Assembly: GCF_000259275.1 (NCBI RefSeq) | Contig: NC_017735.1 | Coordinates: 1,426,001-1,490,000 of the forward strand | Reading direction: 5' to 3' | From: Helicobacter cetorum MIT 99-5656 | GTDB lineage: Bacteria; Campylobacterota; Campylobacteria; Campylobacterales; Helicobacteraceae | Length of the DNA stretch: 64,000 bases | Shown: positions 45,296-55,739 of the stretch, piece after piece | How the letters are laid out: every line of letters starts with the position of its first letter | Numbering within the stretch: position 1 is the stretch's first letter | Program-made: the position numbers and the translations under genes | The notes under the pieces: generated by a model | Seen by the model: only the letters and a program-made list of their open reading frames with translations | Databases searched by the model: none | Told to the model about the DNA's origin: nothing

Positions 45296-45301
45296 TATAA
45301 T
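45296..45301 (+). promoter_or_regulatory. Candidate promoter of the 45350 lipoprotein and ftsY
   Basis: TATAAT at 45296-45301, about 49 bases before the ATG at 45350, in the 84-bp divergent gap. AAGGAT follows at the proper distance from the ATG. No clear -35. Confidence 0.45.
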
Positions 45302-45349
45302 ACAATTTTAAGTTCTTAGTTACAATTTTATATTAAGGATACATCTATA

Positions 45350-45907
45350 ATGAGAATTAAGGTTCTTTTTTTGCGTTTTGTCATGTTCATTTCTGTAATT
45401 GTGCTGGGGTTTAGTGCTTGCGAAAATTCTAAAAAAGACACTACAAGCACTAAACAAGATACCTTTTTTGAAAAAACTTACACAGCTACGGATTTAAACG
45501 ACCAAGAATACACCATTACAGGAGATTTACAAGCCCTAAAAATAAGCCCTAATCCTAGCACCCCCACCTTGCTTATTTTGAGCGATTTAAATGATTCGCT
45601 CAAAGATTATATCCCAGCCTTTAACCTTCTAAAAAAAACTTTTAAAGAGCGTTTAAGACTGATTGTTTTACTCAACAAACCCTACTTAGCAACTGAAATC
45701 AAAGACTTTATCTCACATTCTCAAGCCAATTTCATCGTTTTAAACCCTAAAGACACAGCCCTTTTTAGAGAGTTAAACACAAAAAATAACCATTTACAAA
45801 CTTCTTTTAACATGCTCTTATACAGCAAGCATAAACTAATTCATATCTATCAGGGCGTTGTGCCAGCAGAAATGCTTCAATTTGATATTTCCAACTTAAA
45901 GGACTAG
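45350..45907 (+). CDS. Lipoprotein of unknown function (HP0762 counterpart)
   Basis: 185 residues. A basic N-terminus and hydrophobic core end in the lipobox LGFSAC (Cys about 25). The mature part alternates short beta and alpha stretches (TLLILSDLNDSLKD, LRLIVLLNKPYLA, FIVLNPKDTALFRELN), compatible with a thioredoxin-like fold but lacking a CxxC, so not a disulfide reductase. No family is recognised. ATG at 45350; ftsY starts 6 bp after its stop and is probably co-transcribed. Confidence 0.75.
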   Translation: MRIKVLFLRFVMFISVIVLGFSACENSKKDTTSTKQDTFFEKTYTATDLNDQEYTITGDLQALKISPNPSTPTLLILSDLNDSLKDYIPAFNLLKKTFKERLRLIVLLNKPYLATEIKDFISHSQANFIVLNPKDTALFRELNTKNNHLQTSFNMLLYSKHKLIHIYQGVVPAEMLQFDISNLKD

Positions 45908-45913
45908 AATTTA

Positions 45914-46801
45914 ATGTTTCATTTTTTCAAAAAAATTGCCAACAAAATTAAGGGTGAAGAGAATAAGTCCGCAAAAAAAAGGCGTGAAAGTATTCTCAAA
46001 GATGAGCTAGAAGAAGTTCTTATTAGCTTTGACATTCAATACGACTTAATAGAGAGCTTATTAAAACATCTAAGCGACTCAATTACGCCTAGGCAATTAG
46101 AAGTCGCCCTACTACGCTTTGTGCGTGGGGAAAGCTACTATGATAAAACCCGCCTTCAAACTATTAGCACAAAACCCTTAGTGCATCTCATTGTAGGGGT
46201 TAATGGTGCGGGCAAAACCACTAGCATCGCTAAATTAGCCAAGCTCTCTTTAAAACAACATAAAAAAGTGCTTTTAGGGGCGGGCGATACTTTCAGAGCT
46301 GCTGCCGTCAAACAGCTCCAATTATGGGGCGAAAGGCTCAATATTCAAGTCATTAGTGCTAAAGAAGGAAGCGACCCAAGCTCTCTAGCCTATAACACCA
46401 TAGAAAGTGCGATAGCTAAAAACATTGATGAAGTCTTTATAGACACCGCTGGAAGATTACACAACCAAACCAATCTCAAAAACGAGCTTTCTAAAATCGC
46501 GCGCACTTGTTCTAAAGTCTTAAAAGACGCTCCTTTTTACAAATTTCTCATTTTAGATGGCACACAAGGAAGTTCAGGACTCACTCAAGCTAAGATTTTT
46601 CATGAAACTCTAGCCTTAGATGGCGTGATTATGACTAAGCTTGATGGCACTTCTAAAGGCGGAGCGATTTTAAGCGTGCTGTATGAGTTGAAATTACCTA
46701 TCCTTTATTTAGGCATGGGCGAAAAAGAAGATGATTTAATCCCCTTTGATGAAGAACGCTTTATAGAAGACTTAGTTGATGCAGTGTTTATGGAGTCATA
46801 A
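45914..46801 (+). CDS. ftsY: Signal recognition particle receptor FtsY
   Basis: SRP GTPase docking ribosome-nascent chain complexes at the inner membrane (295 aa). It lacks the long acidic A domain of E. coli FtsY, as usual in this group; only a short basic helix precedes the N domain. G1 [15 protein letters not shown] (about 93-107), [12 protein letters not shown]3 DTAGRL and G4 [10 protein letters not shown] are intact, and [21 protein letters not shown] closes the G domain. Its 3' side faces the OLD-like genes convergently. Confidence 0.96.
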   Translation: MFHFFKKIANKIKGEENKSAKKRRESILKDELEEVLISFDIQYDLIESLLKHLSDSITPRQLEVALLRFVRGESYYDKTRLQTISTKPLVHLIVGVNGAGKTTSIAKLAKLSLKQHKKVLLGAGDTFRAAAVKQLQLWGERLNIQVISAKEGSDPSSLAYNTIESAIAKNIDEVFIDTAGRLHNQTNLKNELSKIARTCSKVLKDAPFYKFLILDGTQGSSGLTQAKIFHETLALDGVIMTKLDGTSKGGAILSVLYELKLPILYLGMGEKEDDLIPFDEERFIEDLVDAVFMES

Positions 46802-46881
46802 ATTGGCTTGAATAATATTTGTGGGGTGTTAGAATCAGATTTTATGCATCCATTTTTAATCGCTCTAGTCGTGCTTGGTTT

Positions 46882-49092
46882 TTAATATGAATCCAAATTG
46901 CATGCTATCCATTCAAACAAATATAGAAAATTGATTTCTGTTTGTTTGCTTACTACATCTTGGTTGTTAAGTGAGTATGGATAATGTTTGTTATTGAGCT
47001 TATGGCTTACGATATAAAGCTTACCCTTAAAAGCTATCGCTAATTCTCTATTTTTATTTTTTAATGAATACTTTTGCTGGTCTTCATCACTAAACAAATC
47101 TTCAATTTGTTTGAAATTTTCATTGCATTGTGAGAGTTGTAAAATTTTGACAGGATACCCTAACTCTTTATTAGCTTGTTTAAATAGTTCACTATTGGGC
47201 GGTTGTTTATTGCTGTCATCATCTATCAAACAAATGGGGTTATTATCTAATTCGCAAAGTTTTTTAATGGTTTCTTTCATTTCTCTTAGCCTATCTTCGT
47301 CTTCGCCCTTAATCTCTCGTTTAAGCCCTGAAATCGGCAAGAAAGTAATGTTTCTTAGCTTTTCTTTAAACTTGCTAGGTTCGGTATTTGTTAATTCTTT
47401 TTCAAGCTCATTATCATCAAGTTTATTAAAATATATTTTAAAAGCAGTGAGATAGCAATAATCTGTAATCCCTTCCGCAAAGATAATTTGATGTTTTCTG
47501 GGGTTATGAAAAACATGTTGACCTACCCCCAAAGAGCGTTTGATTTTATCTAGGGCATCGGAGTTTCTACCAATAATATCCTTGTCAACATCTTTTTCTT
47601 TTGGCTTTTTTTCTAAGGAATAGTTAAATTCATTATAAATTACTGAGCCGTTTTTTTGCTTTTCTACAATTCTTATTTCATCTAAATGGTTAGTATCCAC
47701 TAAAAAGGGGTCATGAGTAGCTAGAACAAAGGTAACCCCATGCCTATAGGCATAATCTTTTAAAAATTCCCTAAATTCTTGTCTAGCCGGCACGCTTAGA
47801 TGAGTGGCTGGTTCGTCTATGACATAGATATTGTTATTATTAAAACTATGTCTTGCCTTCACATTATAGAGAAAACCAAACATAAAATTAAACGCCCATT
47901 TAAAACCCATGCTTTGTTGTTCTAAGATAATAGGTTCTTTCTCTTTTGATTTTCTGCAGTCATAAATTTCAAATTTAATTTCATATACATTGCACTGTCC
48001 TAAATTATCATTTCCGGAAAGCTCAGGATTATATTGAACACAAATTTTCAATTTGTAATTATCTTGGTTGTCATCTTGAGCAATTGCTAAAAGCTTATTA
48101 AAATCTTTTGTGATTAAAGAGTCAATTTGCAATTGCATGTTATATTCCAAAATTTCTGCAAAACTTCCCTCAACAAAAAAGACACTTTCATCTTCATTGT
48201 TTTTAAAAGATTGAATCCATAATTTATCATTTCTATACACACTCTCTACTTGAATTGAAAAAGGATTTTCTGATTGCTTAATCTCTTTCAATAATTCTTT
48301 TTTTATTTCTTGTTTAAAATATTTTTTAGGAATATTAAATATTTTTTTAAAATTATGATAAATTTCTAAATCACCATTTTTATTATTAAATTTTATCTGT
48401 AATTCTTGTCTATTTTTTAAGAATTCTTGATTTAAATCTAAAATCTGCCAAATCCCATAAGGACTAAGGTCTATTTTCCTAAATAGTGAATTTTGAAAAA
48501 ACCAATCTTCTTGTTGCAAGTTGTAACTAGAAATAATACTTTTGGTAACACTATTGATATTGAATATAACTCCAAGGTTACTATCTGTAATTTTTTGGTC
48601 TACATATGCTTTCACATCTGGAACAAGTTTATTGGGTAAATCATTACTTAAAGGAAAGTTTATTTTGTTTCTTAAACCTCTAAACGCTGTATAGGGGTTG
48701 CACTCCCTACAATATTCTATGACTTCTAAAACACTCTTGCTTTGCTTGATTTCTTCCTTGCTTGTCTCAAACCTGTCCTTAATTTCATTAAAACTTTTAG
48801 GAAACAAATTAGCGTTACTTTTACTATCTAAAACTTTTATTGTCTCCCATAGAGATTCTTTTGCTGGTTCAAACATTCTGCTATACATTCTAATTTCTGA
48901 ATTTAGTAACAAATCTATTTTATTCAAATAAGTCTGACACATCACATATTTTATATCTATATTGTCATTATTGGTAGTATGGCTTGCGATATATTTTTTG
49001 CAAATTTGATAGATATTGCTTATCAAAGCATCCATCTCAAATTCCGGTTTTTTTTGGTTATTACAATAATTTTCAATTTCTTGTATCAACAA
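46882..49092 (-). CDS. C-terminal part of a split OLD-like ABC ATPase / Toprim nuclease
   Basis: 736 residues in the same reading frame as the gene before it, separated only by one TAA and three codons. After about 390 mostly helical residues come an OLD/AAA_15-type signature QQSMGFKWAFNF (about 393-404), Walker B IYVIDEPATH (422-431), the D-loop/H-loop LATHDPF (457-463), and a Toprim domain: FAEGITD (E540), LIDDD (623-626) and EDLF (about 664). There is no Walker A here; it is on the upstream piece. The start is TTG 49092 (TTG TTG) right after AAAAAGAG. Base composition is more AT-rich than the flanks. A phage-defence role is suggested by family, not shown. Confidence 0.78.
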   Translation of the reverse strand: MLIQEIENYCNNQKKPEFEMDALISNIYQICKKYIASHTTNNDNIDIKYVMCQTYLNKIDLLLNSEIRMYSRMFEPAKESLWETIKVLDSKSNANLFPKSFNEIKDRFETSKEEIKQSKSVLEVIEYCRECNPYTAFRGLRNKINFPLSNDLPNKLVPDVKAYVDQKITDSNLGVIFNINSVTKSIISSYNLQQEDWFFQNSLFRKIDLSPYGIWQILDLNQEFLKNRQELQIKFNNKNGDLEIYHNFKKIFNIPKKYFKQEIKKELLKEIKQSENPFSIQVESVYRNDKLWIQSFKNNEDESVFFVEGSFAEILEYNMQLQIDSLITKDFNKLLAIAQDDNQDNYKLKICVQYNPELSGNDNLGQCNVYEIKFEIYDCRKSKEKEPIILEQQSMGFKWAFNFMFGFLYNVKARHSFNNNNIYVIDEPATHLSVPARQEFREFLKDYAYRHGVTFVLATHDPFLVDTNHLDEIRIVEKQKNGSVIYNEFNYSLEKKPKEKDVDKDIIGRNSDALDKIKRSLGVGQHVFHNPRKHQIIFAEGITDYCYLTAFKIYFNKLDDNELEKELTNTEPSKFKEKLRNITFLPISGLKREIKGEDEDRLREMKETIKKLCELDNNPICLIDDDSNKQPPNSELFKQANKELGYPVKILQLSQCNENFKQIEDLFSDEDQQKYSLKNKNRELAIAFKGKLYIVSHKLNNKHYPYSLNNQDVVSKQTEINFLYLFEWIACNLDSY

Positions 49093-49101
49093 CTCTTTTT
49101 G

Positions 49102-50199
49102 TTATTCAAAAGTCTCTCTAGTTTCATCAAGTTTTATTAAAGAATTTTTGATATTCTTTTTACGACTAATCAGATTTGATTGGAACTCCTTAAATTGTTC
49201 CTTAAATGTTTCATTGATAGGGTATTGATTTTCTATTGCTTGTTTAATTCCATCAATAAGTTTTTCACACTTTTCTTTTTGATAATCATCTTTTAATTCT
49301 AAAACTTTGCTCTCAAATATTTTGTCAAAATTATTCCCAAATACTTCAATATTTAAAGTTTTAATAATATCCTTGAGTTCTTTTTTGATTTCATTGGGGT
49401 GCTTTTTTGAATTATCAAATATTTTTTGCAATTTCACACTTATTTCTTGCAACTTATTTTGTTTGGATTCTTGAAGTAGATAAAACTTACTTGCATCATA
49501 CTTTCTATTAGGAGTATTACACTCTATAATTTCATCTATACTCAAACAAAACTTCTCAATAAAACTCTCACTGCCACTTAAATTTTTAACCAGTTCTTTG
49601 AAAAGTAAATTCTTGGTTTCTCTAGCATATGTGGTAACAAACTCACTTAATTTTAATTTTTCTTTGTAAAAATCTATAAATGGTTCTAGCTGGCCGTAAG
49701 AAACAATAAGGTCTATAAAATTTTTAATAAAAGCACAAATCCTTAAATAATCACTATCGTTAGTATGAATAAGATCATTAGCAAAAGGGTATTGCATCCC
49801 TAAGGCTTTTATATGCTTTTCAAAAGGATAACTGATGAGTTCTTTTGACAACTCCTTTGACTCCCAATCATTTTCCTTAAGCTGAATTTTCAAATCCACA
49901 CGAGAAAAATCTGTAATTTTGTTATCAACACTTGTTTCTTCTTCTAGGCTTAAAATAGTGTCTTTGAGTGTATAGGGTTTGAAATAGTCTTTTTCACTAC
50001 AAAGTTTAATATCTGCATCATTAAAGGTTTTCAAAGCTTCCAAAACCCTGCTCTTGCCCACATTATTTTCCCCCACTAAAATCACTAGTCCGCCTTGCTT
50101 ATCGCCACTAAAATGTGCGTTTAAGAGTAGTTTGGTAGGCGAGTCTTCGCCTAAAGGTTCAAAATTACAAAGTTGTAAAAACCGCGTTTTTAATTCCAT
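49102..50199 (-). CDS. N-terminal part of a split OLD-like ABC ATPase (Walker A half)
   Basis: 365 residues. VILVGENNVGKSRVLEAL (Walker A GENNVGKS at 43-50) begins an ABC/SMC-like ATPase head. The rest is a long charged helical arm with no second nucleotide motif. It terminates at TAA 49104-49102; the same frame continues directly into the 46882-49092 gene, which provides signature, Walker B and Toprim. Together the two would form about 1,105 codons. Start ATG 50199 follows AGGGC, 26 bp downstream of moaA on the same strand, so it may share the moaA transcript. Confidence 0.78.
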   Translation of the reverse strand: MELKTRFLQLCNFEPLGEDSPTKLLLNAHFSGDKQGGLVILVGENNVGKSRVLEALKTFNDADIKLCSEKDYFKPYTLKDTILSLEEETSVDNKITDFSRVDLKIQLKENDWESKELSKELISYPFEKHIKALGMQYPFANDLIHTNDSDYLRICAFIKNFIDLIVSYGQLEPFIDFYKEKLKLSEFVTTYARETKNLLFKELVKNLSGSESFIEKFCLSIDEIIECNTPNRKYDASKFYLLQESKQNKLQEISVKLQKIFDNSKKHPNEIKKELKDIIKTLNIEVFGNNFDKIFESKVLELKDDYQKEKCEKLIDGIKQAIENQYPINETFKEQFKEFQSNLISRKKNIKNSLIKLDETRETFE

Positions 50200-50225
50200 T
50201 TCATGCCCTATACTTTTAACGCCCC

Positions 50226-51191
50226 TTATCCCCCCGTATAATAAAACGCCCTTGCAGAAGTTTCGCTATTTTCATCATTCCACATGTTTTTTTCGGGTTT
50301 ATTGATTACGGATTGTTTTAAAAGCTTTTTCATGCCTATTCTATCCCTATTTTTAATCGCATCTCTAACATCTACGGCGTCTTGGTAATATAGGCATGGA
50401 CAAATCTTGCCATCAGAAGCCAAGCGGATACGATTACAAGATTTGCAAAAATCATCGTTATGCGGAGCGATAATGCCAAATTGATAGCCATTTTCTAGTG
50501 TATAGATTTTAGAAGGCCCCATGGGGTTTTTTTCCATACCAACAATTTTGTATTTTTGACCAATCAAATCTAAAATTTCTTGCTCTTTCAAGCCTTTAAC
50601 AAAGCTTTTAGCATGCGAATTTTCCATAAATTCAATGTAGCGGATTTGTATATTTCTATTCTTTGCATACTCTAAAAGCTCTAAAATTTCATCATCATTA
50701 ACGCCTTTCATAGCCACGGCGTTGAGCTTGAGTTTCAAGCCTACTCTCAAGGACTCTTCAATGCCTTCTAACACATTTTTAAGAGCGTCTTTTTTAGAGA
50801 TTTTAATAATCCTATCGCTTTTTAAAGAATCTAGCGAGATATTCACTCGTGATAACCCGGCATTTTTCAAATCCTTAGCCATTTTTTTGAGTAAAAAGCC
50901 ATTAGTCGTCAAAACTAATGCCACTTCCTTGTTATAGGCATGCAATTTAGCGATAAATTCATCTAAGCCCTTGCGTAATAGTGGCTCTCCACCGGTAATT
51001 CTGATTTTTCTAATGCCTTCATCAATCGCAATTTTAAGAAATTCTAAAACATTATCTAAAGGCAATAATTCTTCATCATCAAAAAAATCTAATGGTGTAT
51101 CTGGCATGCAGTATTGACACCTAAAATTACATTGCTTGGTTACAGACACTCTAATATAGTCAATAACTCTATCAAAACTATCTATTAGCAT
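50226..51191 (-). CDS. moaA: GTP 3',8-cyclase (molybdenum cofactor biosynthesis protein A)
   Basis: Radical-SAM enzyme for the first step of molybdopterin synthesis (321 aa). The N-terminal cluster cysteines are C21, C25 and C28 (CNFRCQYC). GGEPLL at about 66-71 binds SAM, and the C-terminal cluster is [19 protein letters not shown]. The protein ends in the essential Gly-Gly (YYTGG). ATG at 51191. Divergent from mobA, another cofactor gene, across a 97-bp gap. Confidence 0.96.
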   Translation of the reverse strand: MLIDSFDRVIDYIRVSVTKQCNFRCQYCMPDTPLDFFDDEELLPLDNVLEFLKIAIDEGIRKIRITGGEPLLRKGLDEFIAKLHAYNKEVALVLTTNGFLLKKMAKDLKNAGLSRVNISLDSLKSDRIIKISKKDALKNVLEGIEESLRVGLKLKLNAVAMKGVNDDEILELLEYAKNRNIQIRYIEFMENSHAKSFVKGLKEQEILDLIGQKYKIVGMEKNPMGPSKIYTLENGYQFGIIAPHNDDFCKSCNRIRLASDGKICPCLYYQDAVDVRDAIKNRDRIGMKKLLKQSVINKPEKNMWNDENSETSARAFYYTGG

Positions 51192-51288
51192 TCACTCCCT
51201 TTATCCCCCTATTCAATTCTCATATTTAAGCTTTTAGTGTAACATAATAAACAACAACTTAATCAAGCTTTAAAAATGGATAAACTAT

Positions 51289-51894
51289 TTGAAACTACCT
51301 TTTATCAATCATATTCCTTGTGTCCTACTTGCTGGGGGAAAAAGCTCTCGTTTTGTTGTGAATAACACCCAAACAAACAAGGCTCTTATGCCCTTTGAGT
51401 CTTGTTCTAGCCTTTTAGAATACCAATACACACGCCTTTTAACGCATTTTAAAAAAGTGTTTATTAGCGTTAAAAAGCCTTTTAAGCTAAATGCCCCCTA
51501 TCTTTTAGAAACAGAGAGCGAAATTGTTTCGCCCCTTTTTGGTCTTTATAACGCTTTTTTAACATTGCAAACCCCTTATATTTTTTTCATCACTATAGAC
51601 GCACCCTTAGTGTCCTTTGAGAGTATTAAGACTCTTTGTGAAGTGCAAAACTTTAGCGTGGTATATGCTAAAAGCCCCACTAAAGAGCATTATCTAATTT
51701 CTTTGTGGCATAAAAATGTTCTTGATACTCTTACTAATGCTATTAAAACCCAAAACTATCGCCTTAGCACCCTTATAAAGAATACCCATTCAATCGCTAT
51801 AGATTTTGATAACGAAGAAGAATTTCTAAATCTCAACACCCTAAAAGACTATGAATTAGCCTTAAAAATCCTAAAAGAGAGAAAGCATGGCTGA
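51289..51894 (+). CDS. mobA: Molybdenum cofactor guanylyltransferase
   Basis: Adds GMP to molybdopterin to form the guanine dinucleotide cofactor (201 aa). The nucleotide motif [10 protein letters not shown] is at about 12-21 and the TIDAPLVSF Asp-containing motif is near residue 105. The start is TTG at 51289 with a weak ATGGAT ribosome site; no in-frame ATG is nearby. The 3' end overlaps flhB by 8 bp. HP0769 counterpart. Confidence 0.9.
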   Translation: MKLPFINHIPCVLLAGGKSSRFVVNNTQTNKALMPFESCSSLLEYQYTRLLTHFKKVFISVKKPFKLNAPYLLETESEIVSPLFGLYNAFLTLQTPYIFFITIDAPLVSFESIKTLCEVQNFSVVYAKSPTKEHYLISLWHKNVLDTLTNAIKTQNYRLSTLIKNTHSIAIDFDNEEEFLNLNTLKDYELALKILKERKHG

Positions 51895-52963
51895 AGAAGA
51901 AAAAACCGAACTCCCAAGTGCGAAAAAAATCCAAAAAGCCAGAGAAGAAGGCAATGTGCCTAAAAGCATGGAAGTGGTGGGATTTTTAGGGTTATTGGTG
52001 GGGCTATTAAGCATTTTTATCTTTTTTATGTGGTGGGTAGATGGCTTTGGCGAGATGTATCGTAATATGCTTAAAGATTTTTCTTTAGATTTTAGCAAAG
52101 AAGATGCTTACAAGCTTTTTTATCAGATTGCTAAAGACGCTTTTTTATTGCTCTTACCTATTTTAATTATCTTAGTCATTGTGGCGTTTTTATCTAATGT
52201 CTTGCAATTTGGCTTGCTCTTTGCCCCTAAAACCATTCAGCCCAAATTTTCAAAAATCAACCCCATTAATGGCGTTAAAAACCTTTTTTCTTTAAAAAAA
52301 CTCATTGATGGAGCTATGATTACTCTAAAAGTTTTTTTAGCTTTTTTTCTAGGATTTTTTATCTTTTCTTTATTCTTAGGGGAATTAAACCATACAGCCC
52401 TTTTGAATTTAAACAGCCAATTATTATGGTTTAGAAACAAGGCGTTATTACTCATTTTTTCGCTTTTATTTTTGTTTTTTGTTATGGCTTTTATTGATTT
52501 GATTTTGAAACGCCGTCAATACACACAATCCTTAAAAATGACTAAACAAGAAGTCAAAGACGAATACAAACAACAAGAAGGAAACCCTGAAATCAAAGCC
52601 AAAATCCGCCAAATGATGATGAAAAATGCTGCTAATAAAATGATGCAAGAAATTCCTAAAGCTAATGTGGTTGTAACCAACCCCACCCATTATGCCATCG
52701 CTCTAAAATTTGATGAAGAACACCCCGTGCCTGTAGTGGTGGCTAAGGGAACTGACCACTTAGCCATTAGGATTAAAGGCATTGCTAGAGAATATGGCAT
52801 AGAAATTATAGAAAATAAAAAACTCGCTAGAGAGCTTTATAGAGATGTGAAATTAAATACCGCCATTCCTGAAGCATTGTTTGAAGCGGTAGCGATTGTC
52901 TTTGCCCAAGTAGCTAAACTAGAACAAGAACGCAAAAAACAAAGGATTTTTAAATCCTTTTAA
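51887..52963 (+). CDS. flhB: Flagellar type III export switch protein FlhB
   Basis: Membrane component that sets substrate specificity of flagellar export (358 aa). The N-terminus [24 protein letters not shown] is diagnostic (landmark only). Four membrane helices span about 30-215, and the cytoplasmic autocleavage motif NPTH lies in [12 protein letters not shown] near residue 264. ATG at 51887 inside the end of mobA. It terminates before a hairpin at 52998-53024. Confidence 0.96.
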   Translation: MAEEEKTELPSAKKIQKAREEGNVPKSMEVVGFLGLLVGLLSIFIFFMWWVDGFGEMYRNMLKDFSLDFSKEDAYKLFYQIAKDAFLLLLPILIILVIVAFLSNVLQFGLLFAPKTIQPKFSKINPINGVKNLFSLKKLIDGAMITLKVFLAFFLGFFIFSLFLGELNHTALLNLNSQLLWFRNKALLLIFSLLFLFFVMAFIDLILKRRQYTQSLKMTKQEVKDEYKQQEGNPEIKAKIRQMMMKNAANKMMQEIPKANVVVTNPTHYAIALKFDEEHPVPVVVAKGTDHLAIRIKGIAREYGIEIIENKKLARELYRDVKLNTAIPEALFEAVAIVFAQVAKLEQERKKQRIFKSF

Positions 52964-52997
52964 AAGCACAAATATTTTTCTTATAAATTTTTTTACT

Positions 52998-53024
52998 AAA
53001 AAGAGAGAGCAAGCTCGCCTTTTT
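52998..53024. terminator. Bidirectional terminator candidate between flhB and acnB
   Basis: An A-run (AAAAAG) leads into an imperfect stem with GAGC-AA-GCTC at its tip and ends in CCTTTTT, so on either strand a short stem is followed by a T-run. It lies between the convergent genes flhB and acnB, where a shared terminator is expected. The stem is short and has mismatches, hence moderate confidence. Confidence 0.5.
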
Positions 53025-53049
53025 AGCCCCTCTCCTAATCAAAACTAAA

Positions 53050-55611
53050 CTAGAGCTTGAAATTCTCCATTAAGTTAAAGTTCATATAGCGATAAACCCT
53101 ATCTTTTTGATTCTCTAGTTTTTCATTCACTAAATTAGCGTATTCTTCTTTAGTGGGGATTTTTCCTAATAAGGCACACACAGCCCCAAGCTCCGCACTA
53201 CCTAAATACACTCTAGCGCCCTTACCCATACGATTATCAAAGTTTCGTGTAGAAGTAGAAAAGACCACCGCATTATCTCTTACTCTTGCTTGATTACCCA
53301 TACACAAGCTACAGCCCGGAACTTCAGTCCTTGCTCCTGCAGCGCCAAAAATTGCATAATAGCCCTCTTTAATCAACTCTTTTTCGTCCATTTTAGTCGG
53401 TGGCACTACCCAAAGGCGTGCTTGACTAGCAGGAGCGTTTTTAACAATTTCGCCAAAGGCTCTAAAATGCCCAATATTAGTCATACAAGAGCCAATAAAC
53501 ACTTCATCAATGTTATGCGGTCTTTTACCGGTTGTGTCAGCTAAAATTTCACTTAAAGTAGCTACATCATCAGGGTCATTAGGACAAGCTAAAATAGGCT
53601 CTGTAATTTCAGCCATATCAATCTCAATGATAGCAGCATATTTTGCATCATCATCTGGCTCTAACAACACCGGATTAGCTATCCAAGCTTGCATAGCTTC
53701 CTTACGCTTTCTTAAAGTCTCCTTATCTTCATAATCGCTTGCTATCATTTCTTCAATAAGCTTGATATTAGATTGCAAATACTCAATCATAGGCTCTTTA
53801 TTCAAACGCACCACACAAGCTGCAGCACTTCTTTCTGCACTCGCATCGCTTAATTCAAAAGCTTGCTCCATTTTAATGTCTGGCAAACCTTCAATCTCTA
53901 AGATACGCCCATTAAAGATATTGATTTTACCCTTTTTCTCAACCGTGAGTAACCCTTGTTTAATCGCATAGTAAGGAATCGCATTAACCAAGTCTCTTAG
54001 GGTAATTTCAGGTCTTCTCTCACCCTTAAAACGCACCAAAACCGATTCTGGCATATTTAATGGCATCGTGCCTGTAACAGCCGCAAAAGCGACTAGACCA
54101 CTCCCTGCAGGAAAACTAATGCCTAAAGGAAAACGCGTGTGGCTATCCCCCCCTGTGCCTAAAGTATCGGGTAATCCCATGCGGTTCAGCCATGTGTGAA
54201 TCACGCCATCGCCCGGATGCAATGCCACACCACCCCTTTCAGTGATAAAGCTAGGTAAAGTCGCATGCAAACTCACATCGCTAGGCTTTGGATAAGCAGC
54301 GGTATGACAAAAACTCTGTAATACAAAAGGAGCGTCAAACTTCAAACTCGCTAGTTCTTTAATCTCATCTCTTGTCATTGCCCCTGTAGTGTCTTGACTA
54401 CCCACAGTAGTAACCTTTGGCTCACAATAGGTGCCGGGCAATACCCCCTCTACCCCACAAGCACGACCCACAATTTTTTGTGCTAAGGTGTAGCCTTTAG
54501 CATTACTTTTTGGAGTAGCTGGCTTTTTAAACACCTCTGATTCATCTAGTCCCAAGAATTTGCGCGCTTTATTGGTCAAACCCCTACCGATAATTAAAGG
54601 AATGCGTCCTCCAGCTCTCACTTCATCTAACAAAGTTTCAGGCTCTAATTTAAAGGTGCTAACTACCTTATCATCAAGCGTGATTTCGCCCTTATAAGGA
54701 TAGATTTTGATAATGTCGCCTTCTTTCATTTCTTTGACATCAGCAATAATGGGTAACGCCCCACTATCTTCACAAGTCGCAAAGAAAATCGGAGCGATTA
54801 CGCCCCCAATCACAAACCCCCCACTCTTTTTATTAGGCACAAAAGGAATATCCTTTCCAAAATGCCACATGATAGAATTAGTCGCACTTTTTCTAGAGCT
54901 TCCTGTGCCAACCACATCGCCCACATACGCCACAGGAACGCCCTTAGTCTTAATCGCTTCTATACGCTTTTGATAATTCTCAATCCTATTTTTTAACATC
55001 GCTTTTGCATGCAAAGGAATATCACTTCGTGTGAAAGCATCACTAGCGGGGCTTAAATCATCTGTATTAGTTTCACCATCAATTTTAAACACGCACGCCT
55101 CAATACATTCACTCAAAGGCTCTTTATTCAAAAACCACTCCGCATTCGCCCAGGACTCTAGCACTTCTTTAGCTAGAGCATTAGTCTTACTCAATTCAGC
55201 GATTTTATCAAACGCTCCATAAACTAAAAGTGTGGATTTTAAAGCTTTTGCACTTTCTTTAGCAATATTTTCATCTGAACTTTCTAAGCCTACAATTAAA
55301 GGCTCTACATTGTAGCCCCCAAGCATTGTGCCTAAAAGAGTGGTTGCTTCTAGGGCACTAATATGCGAACATTCTAATTTTTTTTGAGATAATTTAGCTA
55401 AAAATTCCGCCTTAACTTTCGCTCCTTCATCTACACCTGGGCTTACTCTGTGAATGAGCAATTCTTTAGCAAAAACTGCATTCTCTGTATCATCGGACAT
55501 CAAAAGTTCAACAACTTTTTCTACCTGCTTCGCATTCAAAGGTAATGGGGGAATACCTTCTTCTTCTCTTTCTAAAACGCACTTTTTATAGTTCTCTAAA
55601 AAATCTTTCAT
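53050..55611 (-). CDS. acnB: Aconitate hydratase B
   Basis: TCA-cycle enzyme isomerising citrate to isocitrate (853 aa, AcnB type with an N-terminal HEAT-like domain of about 160 residues and a swivel domain before the catalytic core). Cluster-binding cysteines are visible in SCMTNIGHF and [11 protein letters not shown], and the substrate motif [11 protein letters not shown] is nearby. ATG at 55611 has GGAGAG upstream. A TATAAT at 55644-55639 is its likely promoter. Iron-free AcnB can bind RNA in other bacteria; nothing in the sequence tests that here. Confidence 0.97.
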   Translation of the reverse strand: MKDFLENYKKCVLEREEEGIPPLPLNAKQVEKVVELLMSDDTENAVFAKELLIHRVSPGVDEGAKVKAEFLAKLSQKKLECSHISALEATTLLGTMLGGYNVEPLIVGLESSDENIAKESAKALKSTLLVYGAFDKIAELSKTNALAKEVLESWANAEWFLNKEPLSECIEACVFKIDGETNTDDLSPASDAFTRSDIPLHAKAMLKNRIENYQKRIEAIKTKGVPVAYVGDVVGTGSSRKSATNSIMWHFGKDIPFVPNKKSGGFVIGGVIAPIFFATCEDSGALPIIADVKEMKEGDIIKIYPYKGEITLDDKVVSTFKLEPETLLDEVRAGGRIPLIIGRGLTNKARKFLGLDESEVFKKPATPKSNAKGYTLAQKIVGRACGVEGVLPGTYCEPKVTTVGSQDTTGAMTRDEIKELASLKFDAPFVLQSFCHTAAYPKPSDVSLHATLPSFITERGGVALHPGDGVIHTWLNRMGLPDTLGTGGDSHTRFPLGISFPAGSGLVAFAAVTGTMPLNMPESVLVRFKGERRPEITLRDLVNAIPYYAIKQGLLTVEKKGKINIFNGRILEIEGLPDIKMEQAFELSDASAERSAAACVVRLNKEPMIEYLQSNIKLIEEMIASDYEDKETLRKRKEAMQAWIANPVLLEPDDDAKYAAIIEIDMAEITEPILACPNDPDDVATLSEILADTTGKRPHNIDEVFIGSCMTNIGHFRAFGEIVKNAPASQARLWVVPPTKMDEKELIKEGYYAIFGAAGARTEVPGCSLCMGNQARVRDNAVVFSTSTRNFDNRMGKGARVYLGSAELGAVCALLGKIPTKEEYANLVNEKLENQKDRVYRYMNFNLMENFKL

Positions 55612-55638
55612 ATTCTCTCCTGAATTTCATATCCATCA

Positions 55639-55644
55639 ATTATA
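55639..55644 (-). promoter_or_regulatory. acnB promoter -10
   Basis: TATAAT on the minus strand at 55644-55639, preceded by TGATAA, 28 bases from the acnB ATG. It lies in the 128-bp divergent gap shared with mqnA. Confidence 0.5.
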
Positions 55645-55714
55645 TTATCATAACCAGCCCATGATAACAAAACTATTTCTAATTTTAGTTATGCCATTAA
55701 GTTACTTTAGCTAC

Positions 55715-55720
55715 TATAAG
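55715..55720 (+). promoter_or_regulatory. mqnA promoter -10
   Basis: TATAAG at 55715-55720, about 20 bases before the mqnA start and followed by AAGGA. It is the only -10-like element on the plus strand in the acnB-mqnA gap that lies at a suitable distance. Confidence 0.4.
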
Positions 55721-55739
55721 AGATAAAAAAGGAAATTTG

